DNA of 5,348 bases from Gemmatimonadota bacterium (GCA_029884275.1 JAOUIC010000149.1:1-5348); one strand, 5' to 3'. Numbered from the stretch's first letter, positions 1 to 5,348 are shown. Numbers and translations: made by a program. Notes: generated from the sequence alone by a model not told the origin.

Positions 1-1247
1 AGCGGGTGATCCGCGAGGCGATCCTGCTGATTCCGGGCGAGCTGTTCAGCCGGGACCGGCTGATCCGCAGCTATCAGAACGTCAGCAACCTGGGGTATTT
101 CCAGCAGCCGATGGCGCCACCTGACGTCCAGCCGACCGACAATGGCGTGGATGTCGACATCACCTTCCGGGTGGAGGAACGGCGCACCGGCAACATCAAC
201 TTCGGCGCCTCCCTGGGGCAGGGGACCGGCCTGGGCGGGTTCATCGGGCTGGAGGAGCCAAACCTCTTCGGGCGGGGAAAACGGGGACGGCTGACCTGGA
301 ACTTCGGCCGCAACATCAACGACATCACCCTCAGCTACACCGACCCCGCCATCCGGGAGAGCCGGATTTCCGGGACGCTCACGTTTTTCAACTCGCGGCA
401 GCGCTACACGGTCGGCGACCTCGGACGGCGCGAGCAGCTCGGTGGCAGCGTCCAGTTCGGGTTCCCGTTTTTCGGGTCGCGATTCACCCGGATCTACACG
501 TCATACGGGCTGCAGCGGATTTCCTACAGCGGCGGCTCGCAGGATCTCCAGCAGCAGTACAGCTGCGCCGAGTGCATCCGATCCACGCTCGGACTCAGCC
601 TGGTGCGCGACACACGGGTGGGACTCCCCTTCGCAACCGGCGGGGCCTACACCAACAGCAGCATCGAATTCAACGGCGGCCCGCTCGGCGGTACCGGTGA
701 CTACCGGAAGTTCGAATTCGAGGGCCGCTACTACGCCCCGCTGGGCACCATCGGCGGCGACCAGCAGCTGGGGAGCGGCATCCAGCTCGTGCTAGGGCTT
801 ACCGCCCGGACGGGGTTCATCTTCGGGGACGCGGGGCCGTTCTTCACCGAGCTCTATTCCATGGGCGGCACCCAGTACGGCCTGCCGCTCAGGGGCTACG
901 AGGAGTTCTCGATCACCCCGAACGGATTCGACCCCTTCGCCGGCGGGGGGTCCGCAGCCGGCTCCAGCAGCTTCGGTGAGTCGTTCGCACTGTTCACCGG
1001 CGAGGCTGGCGCGCGGGTGAGCCAGTCGCTCTACTTCAACGTCTTCTTCGATGCCGGCAACGTGTATCGTACCGCGCAGCAGTACGACCCCAGCCGGCTG
1101 TTCCGCAGCGTCGGTTTCGGAGCGGCGGTACTCTCGCCGCTGGGCCCGATCGGGATCGACCTCGGCTACGGGTTCGACAAGGTCGATTTCCTCGGACAGC
1201 GTGACCCGGGATGGAAGCTGCATTTCCGGCTCGGCAACTTCTTCTAG
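1..1247 (+). CDS. bamA: BamA outer-membrane assembly factor, 3' part (end of last POTRA plus beta-barrel)
   Basis: BamA is the central subunit of the BAM complex, which folds and inserts beta-barrel proteins into the outer membrane. The reading frame is open at the left edge (first full codon at base 3) and ends at TAG 1245-1247, so the N-terminal POTRA domains lie outside the window. The first ~60 residues look like the last POTRA domain, with the LFSRDRL and NLGYF signatures, followed by VEER just before the barrel. Barrel landmarks are EEPNLFGRG (~249-275), RDTR (606-617), and LRGY (888-899), which corresponds to the conserved (V)RGY/F motif of loop 6. The protein ends in FRLGNFF, a beta-signal with a terminal aromatic residue. 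A CAEC motif (564-575) lies in a predicted extracellular loop. TamA and other Omp85 proteins are alternatives, but the skp-lpxD context strongly favours BamA. The GTG at base 6 is internal, not the start. Confidence 0.93.
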   Translation, partial: RVIREAILLIPGELFSRDRLIRSYQNVSNLGYFQQPMAPPDVQPTDNGVDVDITFRVEERRTGNINFGASLGQGTGLGGFIGLEEPNLFGRGKRGRLTWNFGRNINDITLSYTDPAIRESRISGTLTFFNSRQRYTVGDLGRREQLGGSVQFGFPFFGSRFTRIYTSYGLQRISYSGGSQDLQQQYSCAECIRSTLGLSLVRDTRVGLPFATGGAYTNSSIEFNGGPLGGTGDYRKFEFEGRYYAPLGTIGGDQQLGSGIQLVLGLTARTGFIFGDAGPFFTELYSMGGTQYGLPLRGYEEFSITPNGFDPFAGGGSAAGSSSFGESFALFTGEAGARVSQSLYFNVFFDAGNVYRTAQQYDPSRLFRSVGFGAAVLSPLGPIGIDLGYGFDKVDFLGQRDPGWKLHFRLGNFF

Positions 1248-1266
1248 TGCGGTCCCACCACCCAGC

Positions 1267-1272
1267 AGGGAG
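1267..1272 (+). promoter_or_regulatory. Ribosome-binding site of the skp/ompH gene
   Basis: AGGGAG sits 6 bases before the ATG at 1279. It lies in the 31-bp gap after bamA, the longest gap in the window. It fixes the chaperone start and excludes the upstream part of the same open frame, which only overlaps bamA. I see no terminator hairpin or clear promoter in this gap, so bamA and skp are probably co-transcribed. Confidence 0.75.
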
Positions 1273-1278
1273 TGTCAG

Positions 1279-1812
1279 ATGTACCGTCGTTTCTTGACTC
1301 TGTTCGGAGTCCTTGGAATCGTCCTTCTCCTGCCCACCCCCGCGGCGGGGCAGCAGGCGGGAGCGCGCGTCGCGTTCATCAACGCGCGCGCCGTGCTGCT
1401 CGCCACACCCGGATTTGCCCAGGCCGAGTCCACCTACACGCGGGAGCTGGCAGCCTACCGCGGCGAGATCGAGAAGCTGCAGGCCTCGCTGGACTCCGCC
1501 GCGTCCGACTTCGAACAGAAGTCGGTCATGCTCTCCGCCACCGCCAAGACGGCCAAGCGCCGCGAGCTCGAGACCCAGCAGGGTCAGCTGGAGCAGCGCG
1601 CCACCGAGCTGCGAACCAAGGCGGGACAGCGCGAGCAGGAGTTGCTGTCGCCGATTCACGCCCGGGTCAACGACGTGATCGAGCAGCTCCGGGCCGGCGG
1701 CGGGTACGCGATGATCTTCGACGTGAGCGCCAACAGCGGCATCATCGTGGCGGTGGACAAGTCGCTCGATCTCACGGCGCAGGTGATCGAGAAGCTGAAG
1801 AGCGCCCCCTGA
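1279..1812 (+). CDS. skp: OmpH/Skp-family periplasmic chaperone
   Basis: This 177-residue protein is predicted to bind unfolded outer-membrane proteins in the periplasm and keep them soluble on the way to BAM. It has a typical Sec signal peptide: positive residues at 3-4, a hydrophobic core at about 5-18, and a probable cleavage site after AAG (residues 22-24). The mature start, RVAFINARAVL (from residue 30), matches the short first strand and helix of the OmpH family. Residues ~47-138 are rich in E, Q, K, R and A, as expected for the long coiled-coil tentacles. The end (YAMIFDVSANSGIIVAV, then a DLT helix) resembles the family's closing beta strands. The length is close to that of E. coli Skp (161 residues). 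The ATG at 1279 has a good ribosome-binding site. Position directly after bamA and before lpxD is the classic arrangement. Confidence 0.9.
   Translation: MYRRFLTLFGVLGIVLLLPTPAAGQQAGARVAFINARAVLLATPGFAQAESTYTRELAAYRGEIEKLQASLDSAASDFEQKSVMLSATAKTAKRRELETQQGQLEQRATELRTKAGQREQELLSPIHARVNDVIEQLRAGGGYAMIFDVSANSGIIVAVDKSLDLTAQVIEKLKSAP
1797..1802 (+). promoter_or_regulatory. Possible weak ribosome-binding site for lpxD
   Basis: GAAGAG lies inside the last codons of skp, 6 bases before the CTG at 1809 proposed as the lpxD start. It matches the anti-Shine-Dalgarno consensus only partly. It supports, without proving, initiation at the CTG, possibly helped by ribosomes terminating on skp at the overlapping TGA. 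Confidence 0.35.
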
Positions 1813-2879
1813 GCGCACCGTCACCCTCGTCCCTCTCGGCGGGGACGATCGCCCGCCTGGTCGGCGGCCGCCTCGAGGGTGATCCCGGCCTGATGCTGCA
1901 TCGGCTGGCCTCGCTCGAGCGGGCGGGGCCGGCCGACCTCACCTTCGTTGCCTCTCCCGCGCACCTCCCGGGTCTCCGCGACACCCGCGCCGGCGCCGTC
2001 CTGCTGCCGGAAACCTTCGCCTCGGTCCGCGGCGGCCCGCCCACCAGGGTGATCGTCGCCTGGATGGGAGGGGCGCTCACCGCCGCCGCCGAGGCCTTCG
2101 CGCCGCCCCGGCCCGCGGCCGCCGGGGTAAGCCCCGATGCCCGCGTGGACCCTTCCGCGGTGCTCGGGGAGGGGTGTGCCGTCGGTCCGTTCGCCGTCAT
2201 CGGGGCCGAGGTCACGATCGGGGCCCGCACCGTCGTGGGTCCCGGAGCGGTCATCGAACCCGGGGTCCGGATCGGCGAAGACGCCAGCATCGGGCCCGGG
2301 GCGGTCTGCGGCGCGGGAGCGGAGCTCGGCGACCGGGTGATGCTGAAGGCGGGAGCGGTGGTCGGAGGGCCCGGGTTCGGGTTCCTCCGGGGGCCGACGG
2401 GCCACAGCCGGCTCCCCCACCCGGGGCGCTGCGTGATCGGGGATGACGTCGAGATCGGCTCGTGCACCTGCATCGATCGAGGCAATTTCGACGACACGGT
2501 CGTTGGCCGCGGCACCAAGATCGACAACCTGGTGCAGGTGGGGCACAACGTGCACCTGGGCGAACGATGCCTCGTGATGGCAACCACGGGGATCGCTGGC
2601 AGTGTCCGGATCGGAGACGACGTGACCGTGGCGGGCGGAGTCGGCATTGCGGACCACGCGAAGATCGGCGACCGGGCGGTGATCAGCGCGAGGAGCGTGG
2701 TCTTCGGCTCGGCTACGATCCCGGCCGATGCCGTCGTCGGCGGGTACCCGGCACGTCCCCACCGCAGTTTCCTGCGGGCGCAGGCGGCGCTGTATCGCCT
2801 GACGGACTCGGCCGAGGCCCTGCTCACCCTGGCGCGCCGGGAGGCCGATGAGCCGTTGCACGGTCGGGCGCCGGACTGA
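1809..2879 (+). CDS. lpxD: UDP-3-O-(3-hydroxyacyl)glucosamine N-acyltransferase LpxD
   Basis: LpxD catalyses the third step of lipid A synthesis, transferring an (R)-3-hydroxyacyl chain from ACP to the 2-amino group of UDP-3-O-acyl-glucosamine. From the CTG at 1809 the protein has 356 residues, near the usual ~340-350. Residues ~10-100 form the uridine-binding N-terminal domain (SLERAGPADLTF). Residues ~115-310 are hexapeptide repeats of a left-handed beta-helix. The C-terminal GYPARPHR then leads into a helical tail. Visible signatures are GFGF (189-192), CIDRG, and VGHNVH with H246, which matches the E. coli catalytic His239. H283 matches E. coli His276 at the same offset. No ATG, GTG or TTG in frame fits the N terminus: the ATG at 1893 would remove 28 conserved residues. 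The CTG overlaps the skp stop as CTGA. The function is secure; the start is uncertain. In the uridine-binding region, the usual FxxNPKY is FVASPAHL here. Confidence 0.93.
   Translation: MSAPSPSSLSAGTIARLVGGRLEGDPGLMLHRLASLERAGPADLTFVASPAHLPGLRDTRAGAVLLPETFASVRGGPPTRVIVAWMGGALTAAAEAFAPPRPAAAGVSPDARVDPSAVLGEGCAVGPFAVIGAEVTIGARTVVGPGAVIEPGVRIGEDASIGPGAVCGAGAELGDRVMLKAGAVVGGPGFGFLRGPTGHSRLPHPGRCVIGDDVEIGSCTCIDRGNFDDTVVGRGTKIDNLVQVGHNVHLGERCLVMATTGIAGSVRIGDDVTVAGGVGIADHAKIGDRAVISARSVVFGSATIPADAVVGGYPARPHRSFLRAQAALYRLTDSAEALLTLARREADEPLHGRAPD
2839..2844 (+). promoter_or_regulatory. Ribosome-binding site of lpxC, inside lpxD
   Basis: GGGAGG lies within the lpxD coding region, 3 bases before the ATG at 2848. 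The spacing is shorter than ideal but the match is strong. It supports the lpxC start that overlaps lpxD by 32 bases. Confidence 0.6.
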
Positions 2880-3690
2880 GCTGTCAGGAACCGGGCTCCA
2901 CTCCGACCAGGCCACGCGAGTGCGCCTGGAGCCGGGCCGACCCGGAACGGGGATCGTCTTCCGCCGCCTCGACACGGCTGAGCGGCGCGACATTCCCGCG
3001 CGACTGAGCCGGGTCGCGCTCACCGACCGGCGCACGGCACTCCGGGTCGGGACCGATCGGGTGGATACGGTGGAGCACCTCCTCGCCGCAGTCTATGCCT
3101 CGGGGATCGACGATCTCGACATCGAGTTGGACGGACCCGAGGTTCCCATTCTGGACGGGTCGTTCGCCCCATTCGTGAAGGCGCTGGCCGAGGCTGGAGT
3201 CAGGCTGTCCGGGGGGGCCGGCACCGCCGTCCGCCATCTCGAATCACCCGTGGACCTGGTGGAGGGGGAGGCGCGCTACCGCGCCGAGCCCTGCGATGGG
3301 CTGGTTCTCGACGTCGAACTGGTGTACGCCGAACCGGTGATCGGGCGGCAGTCGGCGCGCGGGAGGGTGGACCGGGAGTGGTTCACCAGGGAGATTGCCC
3401 CGGCCCGGACCTTCGGGTTTCTAGCCGAGGTCGCCCAGCTACGCGGCCGCGGGCTGCTGGCGGGCGCCACGGAGGCCTGCGCCATCGTGCTGGCGGAGGA
3501 TCGACCGCTGAACACCACCCTGCGCTGGCCGAACGAGTTCGCACGGCACAAGCTCGGTGACCTGCTGGGCGACCTGTCGTTGCTCGGCTTCCGGCCGCGC
3601 GCCAGGATTCTGGCCTCGCGGCCCAGCCACCGGGGCAACATTGCCTTCGCACGGACCCTCGCGGCCGCCTGCGGCCTCACGGAGGAGTGA
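2848..3690 (+). CDS. lpxC: UDP-3-O-acyl-N-acetylglucosamine deacetylase LpxC
   Basis: LpxC is the zinc-dependent deacetylase that carries out the committed second step of lipid A synthesis, removing acetate from UDP-3-O-acyl-GlcNAc in the cytoplasm. The 280-residue protein starts with the expected ELSGTGLHS. Zinc ligands are H77 (in TVEHLLAA), H234 and D238 (in RHKLGDLLGDL), matching E. coli H79, H238 and D242. E76 and H261 occupy the positions of catalytic E78 and H265. DGPEVPILDGS and APARTFGF are also intact. The gene overlaps lpxD by 32 bases and is followed 2 bases later by fabZ. LpxC is not fused to FabZ as it is in Bacteroidota. Only 19 residues follow H261, against 40 in E. coli, so the C-terminal tail that FtsH recognises in E. 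coli is absent. Function is very likely as stated. Confidence 0.96.
   Translation: MSRCTVGRRTELSGTGLHSDQATRVRLEPGRPGTGIVFRRLDTAERRDIPARLSRVALTDRRTALRVGTDRVDTVEHLLAAVYASGIDDLDIELDGPEVPILDGSFAPFVKALAEAGVRLSGGAGTAVRHLESPVDLVEGEARYRAEPCDGLVLDVELVYAEPVIGRQSARGRVDREWFTREIAPARTFGFLAEVAQLRGRGLLAGATEACAIVLAEDRPLNTTLRWPNEFARHKLGDLLGDLSLLGFRPRARILASRPSHRGNIAFARTLAAACGLTEE
3681..3687 (+). promoter_or_regulatory. Strong ribosome-binding site of fabZ, overlapping the end of lpxC
   Basis: GGAGGAG, a perfect anti-Shine-Dalgarno match, abuts the lpxC stop (TGA 3688-3690) and ends 5 bases before the ATG at 3693. It is the best ribosome-binding site in the window. It decides the fabZ start in favour of ATG 3693 over the GTG at 3687, which overlaps this site. 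Confidence 0.85.
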
Positions 3691-3692
3691 CA

Positions 3693-4121
3693 ATGGACAT
3701 CATGCAGATCATGAACCACTTGCCGCACCGGTATCCGTTCCTGCTGGTGGACCGGGTCCTGGAGATCGAGGGCACCCGAAGGATCGTCGGTCTCAAGAAC
3801 GTCTCGATCAACGAGGCGTTCTTCCAGGGGCATTTCCCGGGGCATCCGGTGATGCCGGGCGTCCTGATCGTGGAGGCGATGGCCCAGACCGGGGGACTCC
3901 TGCTGCTGGAGCAGGTCAAGGACAGGGAAGGGAAGCTGTTCTACTTCATGGCCCTCGACAACGTCAAGTTCCGCCGGCCGGTGGTGCCGGGCGATCAGCT
4001 CCGCATGGAGGTTGAGATGCTCCAGTTCCGCGGCAAGACCGCTCGGATGAAGGGCGTCGCCTATGTGGAGGGTCAGGTCGCCACCGAGGCGGAGATGATG
4101 GCGTGCATCGTGGACAAGTGA
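3693..4121 (+). CDS. fabZ: (3R)-hydroxyacyl-ACP dehydratase FabZ
   Basis: FabZ dehydrates (R)-3-hydroxyacyl-ACP to trans-2-enoyl-ACP in cytoplasmic type II fatty acid synthesis. It competes with LpxA and LpxD for the same acyl-ACP pool, so it helps set the balance between phospholipid and lipid A. The 142-residue protein is the normal family length and has the hot-dog fold signature: LPHRYPFLLVDR at the N terminus, then GHFPGHPVMPG and EAMAQ. The catalytic pair is H47 and E61, with the 14-residue spacing seen in characterised FabZ proteins. FKRPV-like sequence (VKFRRPVVPGD) follows. The start at ATG 3693 is set by the GGAGGAG upstream. The stop (TGA 4119-4121) overlaps the GTG proposed for lpxA. 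FabA is unlikely, given the motif details and the lpx context. Confidence 0.96.
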   Translation: MDIMQIMNHLPHRYPFLLVDRVLEIEGTRRIVGLKNVSINEAFFQGHFPGHPVMPGVLIVEAMAQTGGLLLLEQVKDREGKLFYFMALDNVKFRRPVVPGDQLRMEVEMLQFRGKTARMKGVAYVEGQVATEAEMMACIVDK

Positions 4122-4894
4122 CCGACGCCATCCACCCCTCCGCCGTGGTCGATCCCGGCGCCCGCATCGCGCCCGGGGTCGCCATCGGCCCGTTCGCGAT
4201 CGTGGGCCCGGGCGTGACACTGGGCCCGCGATGCGTCATCGGACCCCACGTCGTGCTCGAGGGGCGGGTGCGCCTGGGCCGGGGCGTCTCCGTGGGCGCA
4301 GGCTCGGTTCTGGGCAGCGGGCCACAGGATGCCAAGTACGCCGGCGAGGATACTGCCGTCGAGATCGGCGACGGAACCGTGTTGCGCGAACATGTCACCG
4401 TCAACCGGGGAACCGCCGCGAGCGGCGCCACGGTGGTCGGCCGAGACTGCTTCCTGATGACCTATGTCCACGTGGCGCATGACTGCCGCATCGGCGACAG
4501 GGTCACGATCGCGAACGCGACCCAGCTCTCGGGGCATGTCACGGTGGAAGACTGCGCCAGTCTCAGCGGCCTGGTCGCGGTGCACCAGTTCGTGACCATC
4601 GGCACCTATGCGTTCATCGGCGGCGCCTCCCGGATTCCGCAGGACATTCCTCCCTACATCAAGGCGGTGGGCAATCCGGTCAGGCTGTACGGCCTGAACA
4701 GCGTCGGCCTGCAGCGGGCCGGGTTCTCGCCCGAGTCCGTCACCGCGCTGAAGCGGGCCTACCGCATGCTGTTCAACTCGAGCCTCCCGCGGGCGGAGGC
4801 GCTGGAAGCGCTCGAATCCGAAGCGGACCGGGTACCCGAAGTCCGCCGCTTGCTCGAGTTCATCGGCTCCGCCCGGCGGGGAACGCCGGCATGA
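4118..4894 (+). CDS. lpxA: UDP-N-acetylglucosamine acyltransferase LpxA
   Basis: LpxA catalyses the first step of lipid A synthesis, moving an (R)-3-hydroxyacyl chain from ACP to position 3 of UDP-GlcNAc. From GTG 4118 the protein has 258 residues (E. coli 262). A left-handed beta-helix of hexapeptide repeats covers roughly residues 5-180, followed by a C-terminal helical region. Residues matching E. coli active-site positions are Q70, D71, K73 (QDAKYAGE), H121 (catalytic, VHVAHDC), H140, H156, Q157, N194 and R200. E. coli Arg205 is Ala201 here. G169 aligns with E. coli Gly173, the acyl-length determinant. GTG 4118 overlaps the fabZ stop as GTGA but has little Shine-Dalgarno sequence. A GTG at 4103, 8 bases after GGAG (4091-4094), would add five residues and is a real alternative. 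The following gene may indicate an amino-sugar substrate. Confidence 0.95.
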   Translation: MTDAIHPSAVVDPGARIAPGVAIGPFAIVGPGVTLGPRCVIGPHVVLEGRVRLGRGVSVGAGSVLGSGPQDAKYAGEDTAVEIGDGTVLREHVTVNRGTAASGATVVGRDCFLMTYVHVAHDCRIGDRVTIANATQLSGHVTVEDCASLSGLVAVHQFVTIGTYAFIGGASRIPQDIPPYIKAVGNPVRLYGLNSVGLQRAGFSPESVTALKRAYRMLFNSSLPRAEALEALESEADRVPEVRRLLEFIGSARRGTPA

Positions 4895-5348
4895 CCCGGC
4901 ACGTCCGGATCGGCGTCATCGGGGTCGGGGCACTTGGCTGGCATCATGCGCGCCATCTCGCGGCGCACGCTGGCGTCGAACTGGTCGGGGTCTACGACAT
5001 CAGGCCGGATCGCGCTCGTGAGGTCGCCACCGCATTCGGCACCACGGCATTCCCCTCGCGCGAGGCGCTGCTGGAACGGGTGGAGGGCGTCGTCGTGGCG
5101 GTGCCGACGGTGTCCCACGCCGCAGTCGGCCTGGCCGGGCTGGCGGCCGGCGTCGCGGTCTTCCTCGAGAAACCCCTCGCCTCGACGCTGACCGAGGCCG
5201 ACCACCTCGTGGCAGCGGCCGAGGCCTCCGGGCTGGCCATGCAGGTCGGCCACATCGAACGGTTCAACCCCATCGTTCGGGCCGCACGGCACCTGGTACA
5301 GCACCCGCTCTTCATTGAGGGAGAGCGGCTCGCCCCGTTCCAGCCCCG
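4891..5348 (+). CDS. Gfo/Idh/MocA-family NAD(P)-dependent oxidoreductase, 5' part (GnnA-like candidate)
   Basis: The gene starts at ATG 4891, overlapping the lpxA stop as ATGA, with GGGGA about 8 bases upstream. It runs off the right edge after 152 codons. The N-terminal Rossmann fold is clear: GVGALG (residues 11-16) fits GxGxxG, and D36 at the end of the second strand suggests a preference for NAD. E93-K94-P95 is the family's conserved EKP motif. GHIERFNP (120-127) and RLAPFQP near the edge resemble lpx-cluster members of the family as I recall them. Known family members oxidise or reduce sugars and other polyols. In Acidithiobacillus ferrooxidans, gnnA (UDP-GlcNAc 3-dehydrogenase) lies between lpxA and lpxB, so GnnA is the leading guess. 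The catalytic C-terminal domain is outside the window, and no GnnB aminotransferase is visible. Family assignment is firm; substrate is inferred. Confidence 0.88.
   Translation, partial: MTRHVRIGVIGVGALGWHHARHLAAHAGVELVGVYDIRPDRAREVATAFGTTAFPSREALLERVEGVVVAVPTVSHAAVGLAGLAAGVAVFLEKPLASTLTEADHLVAAAEASGLAMQVGHIERFNPIVRAARHLVQHPLFIEGERLAPFQP

Noticed and set aside
1051..1278. Upstream extension of the skp reading frame overlapping bamA
   Set aside because: The extra residues are Ser/Arg-rich and out of frame with the conserved bamA barrel. The ATG at 1279 has its own ribosome-binding site and a proper signal peptide.
1248..1278. Possible terminator or promoter between bamA and skp
   Set aside because: The 31-base gap shows no stable inverted repeat with a T run and no convincing -10/-35 pair; only the ribosome-binding site is supported.
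1272..1808. Upstream extension of the lpxD reading frame across the whole skp gene (GTG at 1272)
   Set aside because: The translation is Arg/Gly/Ala-rich and has no resemblance to LpxD, while the overlapping skp frame is clearly coding. It is an open frame by base composition only.
2130..2720. Repetitive, GGCGC/ATCGG-rich stretches in lpxD and lpxA that look like DNA repeats
   Set aside because: They are explained by hexapeptide repeats of the left-handed beta-helix fold written in GC-rich codons; units are degenerate with no spacers, so not a CRISPR array or mobile element.
1772..3035. Long antisense open frames (about 350 and 400 codons) opposite lpxD and lpxC
   Set aside because: They lie opposite well-supported genes, have low-complexity Pro/Arg/Ala/Gly-rich translations with no recognisable domain, and are expected from strong third-position GC bias.
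3652..3687. LAAAC near the LpxC C terminus resembling the LAxxA FtsH motif of E. coli LpxC
   Set aside because: It falls in the helix just after the catalytic histidine, lacks the second Ala, and is followed by polar and charged residues instead of a nonpolar tail.
3276..4220. A 314-codon antisense open frame opposite lpxC, fabZ and the start of lpxA
   Set aside because: The translation has no domain signature and is rich in Arg and His; it crosses three real genes and is a by-product of codon bias.

Overview
This 5.35 kb window is a dense, high-GC, single-strand (+) gene block carrying the outer-membrane/lipid A core cluster of a Gram-negative (diderm) bacterium. The order is bamA (3' part), an OmpH/Skp-like chaperone, lpxD, lpxC, fabZ, lpxA, and the 5' part of a Gfo/Idh/MocA-family oxidoreductase. 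Conserved family motifs identify each gene with good confidence. The host is probably a non-proteobacterial diderm. The BamA barrel style, the unfused lpxC and fabZ, the oxidoreductase after lpxA and the strong GC bias fit Gemmatimonadota best, but this is an impression from memory and not a phylogenetic result.

Layout. Bases 1-1247 encode the end of the last POTRA domain and the whole C-terminal beta-barrel of BamA. A 31-bp gap holding a good ribosome-binding site leads to the Skp/OmpH gene (1279-1812). From there to the right edge there is essentially no intergenic DNA. lpxD appears to start at a CTG overlapping the skp stop. lpxC overlaps the end of lpxD by 32 bp. fabZ begins 2 bp after lpxC, behind a perfect GGAGGAG. 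lpxA starts in a GTGA overlap with fabZ, and the oxidoreductase in an ATGA overlap with lpxA. No stretch over 300 bases lacks a gene, and I saw no RNA gene, mobile element, CRISPR array or convincing terminator.

How the genes work together. LpxA, LpxC and LpxD catalyse the first three acylation/deacylation steps of lipid A synthesis in the cytoplasm. FabZ dehydrates the same (R)-3-hydroxyacyl-ACP pool that LpxA and LpxD consume, so its position in the operon links phospholipid and lipid A supply. Skp escorts outer-membrane proteins through the periplasm, and BamA inserts them into the outer membrane. The last gene sits where gnnA (UDP-GlcNAc 3-dehydrogenase) is found in some lpx clusters, which raises the possibility of a 2,3-diamino-sugar lipid A.

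I do not see a wholly new system. The points most worth a second look are the gnnA-like gene, the non-standard lpxD start, the LpxA acyl-length residue, the short LpxC C terminus without an FtsH-type tail, and a CxxC in a predicted extracellular BamA loop.
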